Source: a virus
Length of the DNA stretch: 64,000 nucleotides
Virus record (IMG/VR): IMGVR_UViG_3300021960_000030
Location: 47,865-111,864 of that record
Strand: one strand, 5' to 3'
Shown here: one piece after another, positions 22,427 to 32,065 of the stretch
Position numbering within the stretch: the first letter of the stretch is position 1
Layout: each line of letters opens with the position of its first letter
The notes under the pieces: generated by a model
The model's database searches: none
Told to the model about the DNA's origin: nothing
What the model saw: the letters and a program-made list of their open reading frames with translations, nothing else
Made by a program: the position numbers and the translations under genes

Positions 22427-25400
22427 TTAGATTACGAGTTCACGGATCTGCAGCGTGTCTCCTGTTGCAGGAGGAGTGCCAACACTAAAGTCAACAGCAT
22501 TACCAGTGACGGTGTAATCAACGCCAGGAACCTGGCAAACACCATTCAAGAATACAAGGACAGAATATGCATTGTGACCAGCAGTAATAGCGAAGGAAGT
22601 GGTAGTACCATCGCCTGCATATGTCACACCTGCGTTACCATTAGCAACACCAGTTGCTAAAGAGTATTTATCAGCACAACCATATGTACCTGTAACATCG
22701 AAGTTACCTGTAATCTTGGCGTTGCCATTTACTTTCAATCTCCAAGATGCATCTGCTGCTTCACCCAGACCGAAGTGAGTGTTACCATTGAATCTACCTG
22801 TGAAGATCTGACCAGAATCAGAAATGCCGAACTTATACCAGACAGCATTATCATAGATCCAACCCAGAGGTGTGCCAGGTGTCCAGTCAATGTTATAGCA
22901 GATGTCACCATTGTTGAATGCAGTACCAACAGCAACATCAGGTTCACCGTTGGGGAGTTCTTCAGCGAGGAAGAACTGCTTCAACACAGTACCATCATCG
23001 TTGGAGAATGTTTGCTTGAGAGTTTGAATGTTCTCTTGAGATGTAATCTTCTTCTGGAAGGTTACAGGACCAGAGAATACAGATTCCAACTGGTTAGATG
23101 CACCACCGATAACAGTCAGTTTGTCGGTAAGCACAATCTCAGAGAAGGTTTCAATCTCACCCTCTTCACCAACAACGTTCAGTTGTGCAATATCTTCGGA
23201 TGTAATCGCACCCGTAACTGGGTTGATAACTTGGTTACCAATGTAGAGTTCACCGTCAGAGTTAACACCAGTGAAGTATGCAACGCCTGCTTCTTCTTTC
23301 AACTGCTGAGACAATCTCACTTCATCTTCACTCAGAACTTGTACCTGAGTAGAGGGGAATGCAGTTGAGTAGTTACCAGGACCGAAACCAAGGTATTCAA
23401 ACGTGTGACCAGATGCACGGAGAATCGAATAACGACGCAGTTCAATCAGCAGAGGTGCGACTGACTGGTCAGCATTCAGTTTGAGTGCAATCTTACGATC
23501 TTCTTCGTCACCCAGACGTGCAGTAACAGAAACACTATTCAGTGTGTTAGATGTAGTGTTGTATCCCAGGTTGTTCTCACCTTCAAGCAAGAAGAACTGT
23601 GCTGCTTCTCTAGTAATAGAACGCAGAGTATCAACTTTGGGTGTAGGTGTTGCACCATCGGTGGTCTTAACCAGACCGATAGTTTCGTTATCAGCAACAG
23701 ACACAGCGGCAGCAGGGTCAGCAGAAGGGTTATCTCTGTCGAATGCAGGATAAACATCCTGTGTTCTCTGAGAGAATGCCATGTCGTTGAAGTTATCCGT
23801 GGAAGGAGTAACCGACGCAGACAGAAGTGTCAGATAGTAGATACCATCTGCTTCACCACGAACAAACTCTTGGAATGTTTCTACAGCATAGATGTAGTAC
23901 ACCTTGCTATATGAAGGTGAGTTAGTTTCAGACGATCTAGGTTGCAGAACGAAACCAGTGATGGGTTGACGAGGAACGGGGAATGCATCCTTGTCCAGTA
24001 CATAACGGAAGCGATATGTTCTGTCAACAAGGTTACGGGGGTCGGGAACACGACGGATGAAACTCGGCGGAGAGAATGCCAAGTTCTGATACAACGAGTT
24101 CGCCAGAAGTGTGGTATAGATCGTGTTGTTGTTAGGATCAACTTGGATATACCAGTTATTCTGTGCAGGGTCCCACTTGATCGGGTTCAGACCTTCAATA
24201 TCATTAGGTCTTGTGCCTGTTACTTGAGGACCAGCGGGATTGATATATGCATAGTGAGTTGTAGGATCCGCAGCACCCGATGCTTTCAGAAGCACAAATA
24301 CTTGGTCGGGAAGTGATGCCGAGTCTCTACGTGCACCGATTGTGTAACCCTGAACCTTAGACGGCGGGGGTGCTGTCTCTACACTATAACCATACAGATA
24401 CAGTCTAGAACTATTAGCAGCAGCACGAGTCTTTGCAATGTCCAGAGACACCCAGTTTACTGGGACCTCAATAACATCCGACAGAGATTTCGGTGGAATG
24501 ATGTGGGTGATTGCACCTGCTTTATCTTTAGTAAATGCGGCGCTTGAGAAACCCTTTGAACGCAGCGAAGTGTTTCCAAAGTTCGAGTTTGAGTTAGTAA
24601 TGGATAGGTCACCACCAGACTCACTAAAGAAATGGTCACCAAATCCCACAGCGAACACAGACACAACCTGAATGAAACTGCCGTTGGATGCGTGAATATG
24701 GCAGTGCCGCCATCCTTTACGGTATTTCGCCAGACCGTTAATGTGTGCGCCCGATCCTTGTGCTTGTGCTTCATATGCACCAGTTGACTGGTTATAGAGA
24801 ACAAATGCACGGTCATCTTTCTGCAGAGAGATACCCGTGAACTGTGCAACCACCATCGATTTGAAACCAGTTGCACGGGAACCATCTGCGTGCATTCCAT
24901 TGATGCCCCAGACAGATCTCAATGAACAGTTAAACACATATGGCGATGCAGAGTCAACTGTATCGATCTCAACTTTAACCAGAATGTTAGAACCAAGAGC
25001 ATTACCTGATGGTTCTGCTGCCATCTGATAAGTGAACTGGTTACCTTGTGCAGATGTAATCAGGAACGAACCATTGTAAAGCAGTTGATCCTGCTCAGTT
25101 GGTCCAGTAACACCTGAGATATTAACAGCAACGCCCACTGAGAATCCATGATTCTTAGGATTACCCTGTTCGTCAACTGTGAATGCAGTAGCAGTCTGAC
25201 CATTTCGTACAATCTGAGAAACAGCAAACTCGTCAGAAATCGGACCAACGATTCTGTTTTCTTCGACTCGTGCCTGAATCTGGTCCTGAGCAACAATACC
25301 AGAGGAATCGGGAATAGTTGCGTAACCTTTGGAGATCTTCTGGTAGTACAGATCAAGATCGGAAGACTTCGCAAACTCAAAACAAGTTATCTTGTGGTGG

Positions 25401-26005
25401 GAATAGTTAGGAGCGATAGTTGCAATATCGTCACCACGATAATAAACACCATTGTTGTCACCATCGAAGAATGACATCTGCCAGAAGTACGATGCACCTG
25501 TCAGCAAGAAGATAGCAGACTTAACAGGTTCGTTGGCAGCAGTGATACCTAGGGTACCTGATGTTGTTGGGTACGGAACATACTTAGGTACGATCTTAGT
25601 GCGACGGAGGTCACTACCAACAACAGAACAACCTCTCGGTACGATAACCCCACCATCAGTTGAGTTGTACCTATAAAGGACATTCGCAGAACTTGTAATA
25701 TCGAAGTTAGTGTTGGCATCAAAAGGTTGAATAGCGTTGAAATCTGATACACCAGGGCGGTTGTCAATGACGTATTCTGATGGATACAGATAGATCGAGA
25801 ATGCGTCGAACTCGTCATTACTTAGACCGACACGATACGAGAAACGTGCCACCTCAAGGAAGGCACGTTGCAACGTCTTAAACGGACGCAGTGCTGAGTT
25901 TCCTCTGTTATCATATGCATCCGATGCATCGAAGTCGTCGGGGTTGACGTAGATAATACGTCCCGTCCTCGACGTGATGATATTCTTAAGACGAGTAAGT
26001 GCCAT
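22427..26005 (-). CDS. Large virion structural protein, 1192 aa
   Basis: The N-terminal region (residues 1-110) reads RTGRIIYVNPDDFDASDAYD and ALRPFKTLQRAFLEVARFSY, then LYPSEYVIDNRPG, a layout seen in pectin-lyase-type beta-helix proteins of cyanophage virions. The middle holds many beta repeats, and the C-terminus (VNGNAKITGNFDVTGTYG and YAGDGTTTSFAITAGHNAYS) looks like a fibre domain. It is probably a baseplate-attached fibre or spike. A late AATAAATA promoter precedes it. Confidence 0.75.
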   Translation of the reverse strand: MALTRLKNIITSRTGRIIYVNPDDFDASDAYDNRGNSALRPFKTLQRAFLEVARFSYRVGLSNDEFDAFSIYLYPSEYVIDNRPGVSDFNAIQPFDANTNFDITSSANVLYRYNSTDGGVIVPRGCSVVGSDLRRTKIVPKYVPYPTTSGTLGITAANEPVKSAIFLLTGASYFWQMSFFDGDNNGVYYRGDDIATIAPNYSHHKITCFEFAKSSDLDLYYQKISKGYATIPDSSGIVAQDQIQARVEENRIVGPISDEFAVSQIVRNGQTATAFTVDEQGNPKNHGFSVGVAVNISGVTGPTEQDQLLYNGSFLITSAQGNQFTYQMAAEPSGNALGSNILVKVEIDTVDSASPYVFNCSLRSVWGINGMHADGSRATGFKSMVVAQFTGISLQKDDRAFVLYNQSTGAYEAQAQGSGAHINGLAKYRKGWRHCHIHASNGSFIQVVSVFAVGFGDHFFSESGGDLSITNSNSNFGNTSLRSKGFSSAAFTKDKAGAITHIIPPKSLSDVIEVPVNWVSLDIAKTRAAANSSRLYLYGYSVETAPPPSKVQGYTIGARRDSASLPDQVFVLLKASGAADPTTHYAYINPAGPQVTGTRPNDIEGLNPIKWDPAQNNWYIQVDPNNNTIYTTLLANSLYQNLAFSPPSFIRRVPDPRNLVDRTYRFRYVLDKDAFPVPRQPITGFVLQPRSSETNSPSYSKVYYIYAVETFQEFVRGEADGIYYLTLLSASVTPSTDNFNDMAFSQRTQDVYPAFDRDNPSADPAAAVSVADNETIGLVKTTDGATPTPKVDTLRSITREAAQFFLLEGENNLGYNTTSNTLNSVSVTARLGDEEDRKIALKLNADQSVAPLLIELRRYSILRASGHTFEYLGFGPGNYSTAFPSTQVQVLSEDEVRLSQQLKEEAGVAYFTGVNSDGELYIGNQVINPVTGAITSEDIAQLNVVGEEGEIETFSEIVLTDKLTVIGGASNQLESVFSGPVTFQKKITSQENIQTLKQTFSNDDGTVLKQFFLAEELPNGEPDVAVGTAFNNGDICYNIDWTPGTPLGWIYDNAVWYKFGISDSGQIFTGRFNGNTHFGLGEAADASWRLKVNGNAKITGNFDVTGTYGCADKYSLATGVANGNAGVTYAGDGTTTSFAITAGHNAYSVLVFLNGVCQVPGVDYTVTGNAVDFSVGTPPATGDTLQIRELVI

Positions 26006-26034
26006 TTATTCGGATTCCAACGGTGCCGTTTGAC

Positions 26035-26042
26035 TATTTATT
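26035..26042 (-). promoter_or_regulatory. Late promoter AATAAATA
   Basis: AATAAATA on the minus strand lies 30 bases upstream of ATG 26005 and overlaps the final codons of the 745-residue structural gene upstream. Confidence 0.6.
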
Positions 26043-28278
26043 AGGGTACTACTGGAGCACCATCATCACCAGCATCCTTCGGAAGGTGAACAACTTCATA
26101 GTCCGAAGATGCAGTTTCAAATCCTTGCACTGCAACTGCAATCTGTGCAGAAGCATATGCAAGCAAGTTCTGACCAGGACCAACTACGATTGCAGTATCG
26201 CGTTGCTGATCGTTGTTAGCAATAGACTTATCATAGAGCAGATAATCTTGACTCTCTGCCTCGTCCACATCTACATGCACAGCATCAGAGACAGTTGCAA
26301 CAGTAAATGTTACGTTTGCTGCACCACCTGCACCCAATACAGAGTCATTGATTGTGACAGTATCGGCGGCAATGAAGTCTGAACCACCATCAACAATGGT
26401 GAGAGTCACACCACCACCAGCAGCAACAACTACATTGAAGACTGCACTTACACCAGCAGCACTTGTAGACCATGCAACTGCATTGTATGTGCCAGGAACG
26501 CGAGAAGCGTCAGCACCACTCAGACCAGAAATGGTCAGGATCTTACCATCAACTGCTTGAACAAGTGTTCTGTTTGCGTTGTTCTGTGTAGGTGTAGTGT
26601 AGAACTCGTCGTTGTCTGCAAATGCTGCAGATCCGATGTCCAGAGATACCTTCAGCAGTGCTGTATCTGCATCGTATGCATGAACATAACCATAAGCACC
26701 AGGAGTGATGCCACCCTGCTGAATGGTTTGAGTTGTAGTACCAACGGTGAATGTATCAGCAGCAGTGAAAGGTTCGCCTGCTACTTTGTAGACATAGATC
26801 TCTTCATAGAGAGGTGCAAGTACGGGTTCAAATGTGAAACCACCACCAGCATCGTTAGCGTTGCCATCACCATCAACACCAGCATCAGAGAATGCATACA
26901 GTGTGGTGGGAATGTTGTCATCAATGGTGATCTGAGAGTATGCACCACCAGATCCAGCAGTACCAACCTTGATAACACCTGCAGTGTATTCTGTACCCGT
27001 CGAAGAGTTTGAACCTTCTTCGTTATCACCCGAGAACTTCAATGGGTGACCAGCATTGGAAGCATCCGACTGATCGAAACGATAAACTCTTTCGTTGTTT
27101 GCTGTGATCGGTTCAATAATCTCATGATCAGTTGCAACAGCACTGGTCTGAGAGAGAATGAAACTAGGAGTGATTTCAACATCCTGAGCAACAGTGAATC
27201 CCAGAGTTGCAGTTGCATTACTTGTACCGAAGGTAACGTTCTCGTCCTCGGTGAAGTAGTTAAGGAGATATTGACCAGAGTCGGTCAGAGCGGTGACAGT
27301 AGAACCATCGTTATGGTCAACGTCAGCAGTGCCATATGCACCACGACTAACAGTCAAATCGTTACCATTAACGTCGGTGACTTCCATCACTTCGTTATCA
27401 ATGGTGATAAACTGACCAGTAAGGAAACCAGTGGAATCAGTCAGTGTGAGAGTTACGTCACCAGCAGCAAATGTTGCACCTTCGTTAACTGTGGTTTGAG
27501 TTGCAGACAGAGTGAATGCAGTTACATACTCACCAGACTTGATTGCACGAGCAACAGTGCCATATGCACCACGAGTGATAGTCAGTGTGTTGTTGGTCAG
27601 GTTAATACCACCAACGTCAATGGTGACCAGTTCAGTAGTCGATGCTCCACCACCAGGGGGGAAAGAAGGACCAATGGTCAAAATCTGACTATCAGCAAGA
27701 CCAGTATTTCTGGAAACTTTTACTTGATTGGTACCAGAAGCAACATCAGGAATGTTGACGTGAGCAAGGTTGTCTTGTGCCAGGAAACCACGGTTTGTAG
27801 CAACCAAACCAGAAGTTGCACCAGTGATTGTCTCACCACCAACAGGTTGACCGACAACAGTTTCAGGAGCAAAAGGAAGATCAGAGATCTCTTCAAACTT
27901 CACATAGTACAGAATAGTATCGATCGGTTTGTACACGTCCAGCAGTTTGGCAGTAGAACCAAGTGCACTGCTAATAGTTGTACCAGGGACCGCCTGGGCA
28001 TATGTAAAACCAGGAGCAACCTTGAGTTTATATCCAGTAACGGGATTACCCTTTACAAACTGGTGCGTCGATGCTGCACCACCATTTGCATTGATTTGAG
28101 GACCAGAAACCCTGAGGATTTGATCATAATCTCTAAGTGCCAAGCGGTATGCTGCTGCACCACCAGACCAGTTGGCGGCAGTCACCATCACACTTGCGGT
28201 GCTATCAATGTCTGCACCATACACTACAGTGTTTGTAGTTGCAGACAGATATTTTGCTGCGAGTCTTCCTGCTGTCAT
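26041..28278 (-). CDS. Virion structural protein with repeats, 745 aa
   Basis: Two related segments, ITRGAYGTVARAIKSGEYVT and VSRGAYGTADVDHNDGSTVT, lie at about residues 233-255 and 308-330, each after a VDVGG or TIDNEV strand. The N-terminal part (MTAGRLAAKYLSATTNTVVY) and an overall Gly-, Thr- and Ala-rich beta composition fit a fibre or sheath-decorating protein. I recognise the type as cyanophage structural but cannot assign the T4 equivalent. Confidence 0.7.
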   Translation of the reverse strand: MTAGRLAAKYLSATTNTVVYGADIDSTASVMVTAANWSGGAAAYRLALRDYDQILRVSGPQINANGGAASTHQFVKGNPVTGYKLKVAPGFTYAQAVPGTTISSALGSTAKLLDVYKPIDTILYYVKFEEISDLPFAPETVVGQPVGGETITGATSGLVATNRGFLAQDNLAHVNIPDVASGTNQVKVSRNTGLADSQILTIGPSFPPGGGASTTELVTIDVGGINLTNNTLTITRGAYGTVARAIKSGEYVTAFTLSATQTTVNEGATFAAGDVTLTLTDSTGFLTGQFITIDNEVMEVTDVNGNDLTVSRGAYGTADVDHNDGSTVTALTDSGQYLLNYFTEDENVTFGTSNATATLGFTVAQDVEITPSFILSQTSAVATDHEIIEPITANNERVYRFDQSDASNAGHPLKFSGDNEEGSNSSTGTEYTAGVIKVGTAGSGGAYSQITIDDNIPTTLYAFSDAGVDGDGNANDAGGGFTFEPVLAPLYEEIYVYKVAGEPFTAADTFTVGTTTQTIQQGGITPGAYGYVHAYDADTALLKVSLDIGSAAFADNDEFYTTPTQNNANRTLVQAVDGKILTISGLSGADASRVPGTYNAVAWSTSAAGVSAVFNVVVAAGGGVTLTIVDGGSDFIAADTVTINDSVLGAGGAANVTFTVATVSDAVHVDVDEAESQDYLLYDKSIANNDQQRDTAIVVGPGQNLLAYASAQIAVAVQGFETASSDYEVVHLPKDAGDDGAPVVP

Positions 28279-28284
28279 GTTTGA

Positions 28285-29619
28285 TTACCAACCTGCTTGG
28301 AAATAAGATTGAAGTCTAATAGAACCACCTAATGTCGGTGCCGAGAGAGGACCACCGAAGGTAATAGCAACATCACTAATGTTGTTTGTGGACAGCAATG
28401 TAGCGTTCGCGTTAGGGAACTGAATGGTCACTGTCTCTGTGATGTTAGAGGCATCGATAATAACTCTACCGTTCAGTTCTACAGGGTTATCGAAACTTGC
28501 GTTCTGAAAGATTTTGTTATTAACGATCTGAGTTGCTTGCTCAGCAACCAGTACATTACTGTTACCGCCATTATTTAGCGGGAATGCAATACTGCCCTCT
28601 GGGAAGGTGAAGTCCAGAGTGCTGTTTGAGTTGAGGTTTGTGAGGTTGAAGAAGACCTTCTTCGTTTCATCAGCGATGTCCTCAAGCACCGCACCTTTGT
28701 ATGATTTGTTGCTCAGTGTTTGGGATGCTGCTTCACCAACAACGATGACGTTCAAGTCAGGGAACGTAACTGTTCTATCTTGTGTCAGTCTAGACTGATC
28801 GAAGATGACGAAACGTGTGGGGTTGTTAGGATCGGTGGAAGGTGTGTTGGAGAACGTGGGGTTAACCATGTTCTTGTTATACACATCCTGATCAGTTACA
28901 TCATCAAGAAGTGTAGATGTAACAACAGCAGCACCAAAGTCAGGCAGTTTGTATGTGTGAGTACCAGGAGATTCCCAGGTGTCAACTTCAAACTTGGCAA
29001 CCTTTGATGCATTGGAAGAACCAATGACGCTGAGTTCAGAGTCCTTGATAATGATTGTCTTGTTAGAGACAGTCTGGACAGTGTTATCAGCAAGAAGAAC
29101 TGAAGATGTCAGTGTACCCAAGTCGGGCATATCCAGGCGGCGAGTACCAGTCTGGAGAGACACAGTATCGACGTTGAAATATACTTTCTTGCCAGGGTTT
29201 TGTGCACCGATGAAGATCGTATTTTGGTCAGTAAACTGCGAAATACCATTAACAGTAAAATAACCAGAACCCTGGGGAGAGATCTGGTAGTTAGAGTTAG
29301 ACGCCGCAGTGTCAATGACTCTGGTATTTACTGTGCTAGAACCATCAGTGTTGGCGATTCTAGAATGATATACAGAGGAGGTACCAAACGTTAGACCCAG
29401 TTCGTTAACCGCTGATTGATACAGACCTGTATCTCGGTCAAGGTCAAACGCCAGACCAGGCGCAGACTGTGATCCCGCAGCAACACCACGGAAGAGTTGG
29501 TTAACTTTTGCTTTCCTGTTAGGAATAAGAGGGTCGGAGATAACGATGGGCAGGACTGCCTCACCCGTCACCAATCCGTCCGCAATCGTATCTAACTGGG
29601 ATATTCTTTTGGTTGCCAC
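28285..29619 (-). CDS. Fibre-like virion protein, 444 aa, GTG start
   Basis: The frame begins with GTG 29619, 27 bases after a TATAAATA promoter. MATKRISQLDTIADGLVTGE is a common start for cyanophage fibre proteins. Three repeated blocks occur: VYFNVDTVSLQTGTRRLDMP, FEVDTWESPGTHTYKLPD, and FFNLTNLNSNSTLDFTFP, each followed by a V-rich strand and SNKT or NNKI. The periodicity suggests a trimeric beta fibre. Its receptor is unknown. Confidence 0.75.
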   Translation of the reverse strand: MATKRISQLDTIADGLVTGEAVLPIVISDPLIPNRKAKVNQLFRGVAAGSQSAPGLAFDLDRDTGLYQSAVNELGLTFGTSSVYHSRIANTDGSSTVNTRVIDTAASNSNYQISPQGSGYFTVNGISQFTDQNTIFIGAQNPGKKVYFNVDTVSLQTGTRRLDMPDLGTLTSSVLLADNTVQTVSNKTIIIKDSELSVIGSSNASKVAKFEVDTWESPGTHTYKLPDFGAAVVTSTLLDDVTDQDVYNKNMVNPTFSNTPSTDPNNPTRFVIFDQSRLTQDRTVTFPDLNVIVVGEAASQTLSNKSYKGAVLEDIADETKKVFFNLTNLNSNSTLDFTFPEGSIAFPLNNGGNSNVLVAEQATQIVNNKIFQNASFDNPVELNGRVIIDASNITETVTIQFPNANATLLSTNNISDVAITFGGPLSAPTLGGSIRLQSYFQAGW

Positions 29620-29644
29620 TACGAAACAGTACGATTCTTCTGGT

Positions 29645-30223
29645 CTATTTATACAGACTTATTATAGGACTTTCCTGGGCATTTTTAGGCAACTTAGGCA
29701 ACTTGCTCGATCGAGTATTTGCCTTACGAAGATGGTGGTTGTCTGTGTAGTTAGATTCCTCTAGATTTCCGCCAGAGTTATTCATCTTGTTGTCGTCTTT
29801 GTGATCAACAACAGGTGTTCTTGGCCAACGTTTATTATAGAGGAAGAATGCAAGTGTGTGGTATTGAAACTTGAATGATTGCAACTCACCATGAATGTTC
29901 TTGCATGTCACTGCAACAACACGATAGTTTTTGTAACCATCCCATCCACCTAGGATTAGTTTACCATTACTCTTGCGGTAGATGTTACCTCTACACTGAA
30001 CCAGTGTTCTTCTCTCTGGATCTGTCTTCCACTTATAGTGGTCGATTACAGTATCCTTGAGTTCATACTTGTTTAGCAAATCTTGATCATCGATCTGCCA
30101 CCTGACGTTGTTTGGTGTGATAACACCCCTACGCTCCAGTAGATCGCGGATGTCAACATCATGTTTGTCTTTCAGCAGTTGTGCTGCCTCGACAAACTTA
30201 TCAAGCATCAAGTCCAAACTCAT
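29645..30223 (-). CDS. HNH endonuclease, probably homing type
   Basis: The 192-residue protein has an HNH core: FFLYNKRWPRTPVVDHKDDN, then NNSGGNLEESNYTDNHHLR. The spacing (DHKDDN and N...N..H) matches HNH_3-type homing enzymes. An N-terminal 120-residue part may read DNA. It lies between fibre genes and two unknown genes without an intron nearby, as free-standing homing genes often do. It overlaps the gene upstream by 23 bases. Confidence 0.75.
   Translation of the reverse strand: MSLDLMLDKFVEAAQLLKDKHDVDIRDLLERRGVITPNNVRWQIDDQDLLNKYELKDTVIDHYKWKTDPERRTLVQCRGNIYRKSNGKLILGGWDGYKNYRVVAVTCKNIHGELQSFKFQYHTLAFFLYNKRWPRTPVVDHKDDNKMNNSGGNLEESNYTDNHHLRKANTRSSKLPKLPKNAQESPIISLYK
29646..29653 (-). 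promoter_or_regulatory. Late promoter TATAAATA inside a stop region
   Basis: On the minus strand TAT AAA TAG encodes the last Tyr-Lys and the stop codon of the HNH gene and also forms TATAAATA, 27 bases before the GTG of the 444-residue structural gene. Confidence 0.7.
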
Positions 30224-30605
30224 AACTATTCTCCAGGGTCATTGCAGAAATCTCATCATCCGTGTAGTTGGGAGCGTCAGGATTCAATACCCGAGAAAGT
30301 TTTGCTTTGAGATCAGCATTCTCGTACTTAAGATCAACGTAGTCCTCATTCTTGCAGAGTTCATACTCAGTCAATACTTTCTGCACAAGACAATCATCGT
30401 TGTCTTCAAAGAGAGCAATGTGCATACCCGCATCCATAATCTCATAATCAGAGAATCCCATGCTCCTCATGAAAGAAGCAAACAACCGAATCATTTGGTA
30501 TGGAAGGAGTTCTTCTGAAGGCACCTCCATCGTGATGGTTTGTTCAGGCAGCGTCATGTTGTCGAAATAGTTATCCTGACGATGATACTTCAGCGTGATC
30601 GACAT
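30201..30605 (-). CDS. Unknown protein, 134 aa
   Basis: ATG 30605 gives an acidic protein with a beta N-terminus (MSITLKYHRQDNYFDNMTLP) and a helical C-terminal part (YVDLKYENADLKAKLSRVLN). It overlaps the genes on both sides. No family is recognised. The small overlaps suggest one transcript with the 123-residue gene upstream. Confidence 0.6.
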   Translation of the reverse strand: MSITLKYHRQDNYFDNMTLPEQTITMEVPSEELLPYQMIRLFASFMRSMGFSDYEIMDAGMHIALFEDNDDCLVQKVLTEYELCKNEDYVDLKYENADLKAKLSRVLNPDAPNYTDDEISAMTLENSYEFGLDA

Positions 30606-30961
30606 GTGATGTTCGTAACTGAGACTATCTTACCAGCACAGAAGGTCATTTGGCAAGTGGGCCAGTCTTCCCACTGTCCCTTCCAGTTGGCAGGATATGC
30701 TTCAATAACACCGTAGTATTCTGAGGCACGAACCTTACCGTGATTTCCATTGGGAACCCATGTTATACCCTTCCAGAAGGGGGTATCATCCTGCTCGTTC
30801 ACAGCAAAATCTTGGGTACCACTGTAATCAATCTCATAGAGTTGACCTGCAGGAGAAATCCAATACTCTGCCATCAAACAATCCAACGATTTAGTTTGAA
30901 GTTCTCCGTCCATACCTTTGCCTAGGTTATAGGAAGATCGGATAGTGTCGAACATGCCCAT
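30590..30961 (-). CDS. Conserved phage protein, 123 aa
   Basis: MGMFDTIRSSYNLG and the following LQTKSLDCLMAEYWISPAGQ then LYEIDYSGTQDF recur in short phage proteins. A Trp-rich middle (FWKGITWVPNGNHGK) and a final Cys-containing strand suggest a small beta barrel. No enzyme motif is evident. It starts with ATG 30961, a few bases after the oxygenase gene. Confidence 0.6.
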   Translation of the reverse strand: MGMFDTIRSSYNLGKGMDGELQTKSLDCLMAEYWISPAGQLYEIDYSGTQDFAVNEQDDTPFWKGITWVPNGNHGKVRASEYYGVIEAYPANWKGQWEDWPTCQMTFCAGKIVSVTNITCRSR

Positions 30962-30973
30962 GTGAAATACCCA

Positions 30974-31486
30974 TTAAAAATAGTTTAGGTTAAGAACAAA
31001 ACGGCGGGTGTATCCAGTTGCGGATGCTGCTGTGTGTTCGTATTTTCCATCAAACACTAGCATCCTGTTACGGACACTTTTAATGATACCAATACTTTCA
31101 TCGGATGGTTCTAGGATTCTAGTATATCCGTTGTTAGTGTTCATGTAAAAGATGGCAGTCTTAGACTGCCAGTCTTTAGGAACATCAGTATGACTTCCCC
31201 ACTCTATACAGGATGGGGTTGAATGCGTCATATTTAGTTTGATTCTGATCCAACTCTTAACATTCAGACGTTCGGCAAAGGTTTCTTCAATCACATTATA
31301 GTATGGTGATTGAGGTTGGTCCTTGTCGTAAAACTTATGAACGTACTGATAGTTATATGTTGGATCAACCGAAGAAGTTTCCAGTTTTACATCGTAGAAC
31401 CATGGAAACTCTCGGTTGTACACAGTGGCATTGCATAATGAAGTGAAAACATCCTCTGGGAGGAAATCATCGATCACACTGCACAT
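30974..31486 (-). CDS. 2OG-Fe(II) oxygenase
   Basis: The 170-residue protein has H-x-D in WGSHTDVPKDW, TAIFYMNTNNGYTRI, LVFDGKYEHTAAS with the distal His, and YTRRFVLNLNYF with the Arg. It is a minimal member with an intact metal triad. The gene lies directly upstream of the tRNA cluster and may share its transcript. The substrate is not known. Confidence 0.75.
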   Translation of the reverse strand: MCSVIDDFLPEDVFTSLCNATVYNREFPWFYDVKLETSSVDPTYNYQYVHKFYDKDQPQSPYYNVIEETFAERLNVKSWIRIKLNMTHSTPSCIEWGSHTDVPKDWQSKTAIFYMNTNNGYTRILEPSDESIGIIKSVRNRMLVFDGKYEHTAASATGYTRRFVLNLNYF

Positions 31487-31504
31487 ACACTTCCTTCACA
31501 CGGA

Positions 31505-31577
31505 CTCCTCCACCTGGGCTCGAACCAGGGACATTTTGATTAACAGTCAAACGCTCTACCGACTGAGCTATAGAGGA
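31505..31577 (-). tRNA. tRNA-Asn (GUU)
   Basis: The minus strand folds into a full cloverleaf of 73 bases: acceptor UCCUCUA/UGGAGGA with one G-U pair, D-arm GCUC..GAGC, anticodon loop CUGUUAA (anticodon GUU), T-arm CCUGG-UUCGAGC-CCAGG. CCA is not encoded. Phage tRNAs typically help decode codons common in the phage but rare in the host. Confidence 0.9.
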
Positions 31578-31602
31578 ATATTCGCTATTCGCAAATAGCG
31601 AA

Positions 31603-31675
31603 TGGAGAATAGCGGACTCGAACCGCTGACATCCTGCTTGCAAAGCAGGCGCTCTACCAACTGAGCTAATCCCCC
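31603..31675 (-). tRNA. tRNA-Ala (UGC)
   Basis: A 73-base cloverleaf on the minus strand with acceptor GGGGGAU/AUUCUCC (two G-U pairs), a standard D-arm, anticodon arm CCUGC-UUUGCAA-GCAGG (anticodon UGC) and T-arm AGCGG-UUCGAGU-CCGCU. CCA is not encoded. It lies 25 bases before tRNA-Asn in the direction of transcription. Confidence 0.9.
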
Positions 31676-32065
31676 TGGCGACCCTTTTATTGACGAGGTA
31701 GAGTCGAACCCCGTGGTGAATATAAGGTATGGACCCCCATATTCTTTTTCACTATGAAGAATGAAACATCATAGCGCCAGATGAGGGCAAGGGTATCTGC
31801 CTACGATAATCTACGATGCAGTATAGGGGACCCTTTATTTAATACAACGTTCCTTGTTGTACCCAAAGATGGAGTAAGCGTAATATACCTCATAAGGATA
31901 TAACAGAGGCTTACCCTCTATGTTGCCGTGTGTTTGTGAGACTAAATCAGACTGATTTGATAGACGCCCCACAGGATTCTATCATAAAATCTGAACCACG
32001 GTATCATATTTATGTGCAATCATCAACGAATATTAACGTTTTTGAGCACAAAAACATGTTTTTTG
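31676..32065. other. Gene-free interval between tRNAs
   Basis: I find no convincing gene. A T-loop-like GGGTTCGACTC lies at about 31690-31700 (minus) without matching arms. There are two hairpins: CATTCTT..AAGAATATG around 31741-31768 and TACAAC..GTTGTA at 31843-31861. A TTAAATA word at about 31836-31843 could be a weak late promoter. The region may hold decayed tRNA genes. Confidence 0.4.

Noticed and set aside
27046-28284. 412-codon plus-strand frame
   Set aside because: It is a shadow opposite the 745-residue structural gene, rich in Cys, Ser and Thr with no motif, as expected from antisense of Ala/Thr/Gly codons.
29645-30223. Group I intron associated with the HNH gene
   Set aside because: Neighbouring genes are complete and not split, and I see no intron core.
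31685-31775. Possible further tRNA with a GGGTTCGACTC T-loop
   Set aside because: No T-stem pairing and no matching acceptor or D-arm could be found on either side.
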